From Candidatus Peribacteria bacterium (lineage in GTDB: Bacteria; Patescibacteriota; Gracilibacteria; UBA1369; LOWO2-01-FULL-3): a stretch of 64,000 bases of DNA. This document shows positions 62,672-64,000 of this stretch, piece by piece. The notes under the pieces were generated by a model that saw only the letters and a program-made list of their open reading frames with translations, was not told the DNA's origin and did not search any database. Location of the stretch: assembly GCA_943358175.1 (NCBI GenBank), contig CALRGV010000002.1, positions 1 to 64,000 of the forward strand. Direction: 5' to 3'. The stretch's first letter is position 1. Each line of letters begins with the position of its first letter. The position numbers were made by a program, and so were the translations under genes.

Positions 62672-63592
62672 TTACTTAGTTATTTCAAACATTTTTTCAA
62701 AGGCCTTTAGAGCCTTCGCAGCAACTTTAGAGTCTACTCTAACAGGAAACTTCATTGTTTCCAAGGATTTTAATACCGCAGCTAAAGTATTCTTTTTCAT
62801 ATCAAAACATAAATTACACAACCCATAAAATTTCTTATTTGGCAATTCTCTATGCAATCTTTCAGTCATTCCACACTCAGTAAGAATAAAAAATTCGTCT
62901 CCGGGATCATTTCTGGCACAATCGATCATTCCCGTAGTACTGGCCACATAGTCGGCCAACTCCAGGACTTCAGGTTTGGATTCCGGATGAGCAATGATTT
63001 TTGCCTTCGGGTGTAATCGACGAACTTCATCAATATAAGACTTATCCACAAAATGATGAATAGGGCAGTAACCTTCCCAAGCAATAATTTCCTTTTCAGG
63101 TACTTGCTTAGCCACATACGCCGCCAAATTTTTATCCGGAACAAAAATAATTTTTTCCTCCGGCATCGCTCTCACCACTTTTACCGCATTGGAAGACGTG
63201 CAACACACATCTGATAAAGCTTTTACCTCAGCGGTGGAATTCACATACGTCACCACGGCAGCATCGGGGTGTTTTTCTTTGAATTCTTTTAATTGCTTCG
63301 CCTCAACCATATCCGCCATCGCACAGCCCGCATCAAAACTCGGAACCAAAACAATTTTACCTGGATTTAAAATCACCGCACTCTCAGCCATAAAATTCAC
63401 TCCGCAAAAAACAATAATATCCGCCTTAGTTTTTGCCGCTTCTACGCACAAACCAAGAGAGTCACCAATAAAATCAGCCACATCGTAAATCTCAGGACGC
63501 TGATAATTATGCACTAAAATAACCGCATTTTTCTCTTTTTTAAGTGCGTTAATTTTTTTAACTAAATTCTGATTAGAATTTGGAGTTTTCAT
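62672..63592 (-). CDS. nadA: Quinolinate synthase A
   Basis: 306 residues. It condenses iminoaspartate with dihydroxyacetone phosphate to quinolinate, using a [4Fe-4S] cluster. Three cluster cysteines are placed as usual: in FCGVNFMAESAV (C82), CCTSSNAVKV, and CGMTERLHRELPNK. ILVHNYQRPEIYDVADFIGDSL is the typical N-terminus and GYCPIHHFV a further family motif. It is preceded by a 123-bp palindrome that would lie in its leader. Confidence 0.95.
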   Translation of the reverse strand: MKTPNSNQNLVKKINALKKEKNAVILVHNYQRPEIYDVADFIGDSLGLCVEAAKTKADIIVFCGVNFMAESAVILNPGKIVLVPSFDAGCAMADMVEAKQLKEFKEKHPDAAVVTYVNSTAEVKALSDVCCTSSNAVKVVRAMPEEKIIFVPDKNLAAYVAKQVPEKEIIAWEGYCPIHHFVDKSYIDEVRRLHPKAKIIAHPESKPEVLELADYVASTTGMIDCARNDPGDEFFILTECGMTERLHRELPNKKFYGLCNLCFDMKKNTLAAVLKSLETMKFPVRVDSKVAAKALKAFEKMFEITK

Positions 63593-63601
63593 AAAATTCT
63601 A

Positions 63602-63724
63602 GAGAGTATTCAATTGATGTCAGATGCGAGGCGGCATAGAAATTTTGACCGCAGTTTAGTATACACTAAATGAGGATCAAAATTTGTATGCCAACGAAGC
63701 AGATGACATCAATTCAATACTCTC
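63602..63724. repeat. 123-bp near-perfect palindrome upstream of nadA
   Basis: Outer arms GAGAGTATT/AATACTCTC, then AATTGATGTCA/TGACATCAATT, an asymmetric internal loop, CATA/TATG, AAATTTTGA/TCAAAATTT and TTTAGT/ACTAAA around a 4-nt loop. It spans the whole gap between the upstream gene stop (63727) and the nadA start region. It may be a miniature inverted-repeat element or a large RNA structure acting as terminator or leader; I see no target-site duplication beyond a few bases. Confidence 0.8.
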
Positions 63725-63726
63725 AA

Positions 63727-64000
63727 CTACATTATGCCATGAACAAAGCGCAGCCACAAAGTCTTTAATCCATCCAAAGAAGCTTTTAAAAGTTCAACTA
63801 ACAAACCCTTTAATTCACGAATTTTTTTAAGCACATTATTCATTTCAAAATAGCTTACCTTACCTGGAGACCTAAACATCTTCATTGCCTTCTTATGCAA
63901 ATAATCAATTTCCTTTTTTATTTCGACTTCGATTTGCTTCTTCATTACAGCCTCAGAAGGCATACTCTTCAGCAAATTAGCCCTGATAACAGCCGGATCA
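63727..64000 (-). CDS. Charged helical protein, 5' end beyond window (partial)
   Basis: The frame is open to the window edge, with about 90 C-terminal residues visible. They are helical and Lys/Glu-rich (EVEIKKEIDYLHKKAMKMF, NVLKKIRELKGLLVELLK) and end in a more hydrophobic stretch GLKTLWLRFVHGIM. No family is recognised. It may be co-transcribed with nadA across the palindrome. The stop is TAG at 63727. Confidence 0.6.
   Translation of the reverse strand, partial: DPAVIRANLLKSMPSEAVMKKQIEVEIKKEIDYLHKKAMKMFRSPGKVSYFEMNNVLKKIRELKGLLVELLKASLDGLKTLWLRFVHGIM

Noticed and set aside
63602..63724. nadA-motif (NAD+) riboswitch
   Set aside because: The sequence is a long symmetric hairpin and I cannot identify the conserved bases of that RNA class.

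Overview
The window looks like chromosomal DNA of a Candidate Phyla Radiation (Patescibacteria) bacterium, possibly of the Peregrinibacteria/Gracilibacteria side. This is inference. The DNA is AT-rich. The gene set is streamlined and unlinked, mixing translation factors, tRNA synthetases and DNA replication genes. There is a sigma region-4/HARE-HTH protein and a lone type IV secretion-like ATPase, both familiar from CPR genomes. Cell-wall proteins carry SLH, M23, 3D and peptidoglycan-binding domains. Many starts have no Shine-Dalgarno motif, and several promoters sit so close to the ATG that leaderless mRNAs are likely. TGA is a stop, seen in several ATGA stop/start overlaps, so the recoded (UGA=Gly) Gracilibacteria/SR1 code does not apply.

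Layout. 1-11.7 kb: a truncated Lys/Pro-repeat protein, a coiled-coil protein, a minus-strand cluster of nucleotide-sugar genes interleaved with proS and infB (rmlD, proS, rmlB, a FdtA/WxcM-like cupin, infB), then rmuC, a CARDB protein and a large HExxH protein. 11.7-30.3 kb: a defence-rich block. It holds a Cas4/RecB-like nuclease, a BRO/DinD protein, TspO, a RelE-like toxin with a Panacea (DUF4065) antitoxin, a SpoT-like HD hydrolase, and a type I restriction-modification operon (hsdM, small ORF, Schlafen/AlbA ATPase, small zinc protein, hsdS, HEPN-like protein, reverse transcriptase, hsdR). It ends with a DUF3800 protein and a UvrD-type helicase-nuclease. 30.4-52.3 kb: housekeeping genes (DnaQ/ExoX-like exonuclease, rpsA, clpC, a lipoprotein, ruvB, PH and CPBP membrane proteins, tRNA-Arg, M23-SLH protein, tsaE, HD protein, 3D/PG-binding protein, T4SS-like ATPase, aspS, dnaE, HIT, sigma4-HARE protein). 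52.5-61.7 kb: tRNA-Leu followed by a second island carrying a frameshifted RmuC-like gene, a 1507-residue helicase/Vsr-like nuclease/zinc-finger protein, a class II Fic protein, a gene remnant, a tRNA whose anticodon loop holds a 32-nt insertion, and a zinc-ribbon/PIN-like protein. This island lies between a complete nadC and a displaced copy of the nadC 3' end. 61.7-64 kb: nadC, nadA, a 123-bp palindrome and a truncated gene.

How the parts fit. The most unusual content is in the two islands. In the first, an RT and a HEPN-like protein are translationally coupled to each other and sit between hsdS and hsdR. The operon's putative promoter is back-to-back with a candidate small structured RNA whose promoter spacer holds a perfect palindrome. 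In the second, a three-gene Fic/helicase-nuclease/RmuC-like operon starts at a palindromic operator. Two insertions (the 9-kb island and a 1.4-kb tspO-toxin-antitoxin cassette) share one architecture: a complete gene on one side and a displaced copy of that gene's 3' end on the other, which is the pattern left by site-specific integration into gene 3' ends. No integrase is visible in the window.
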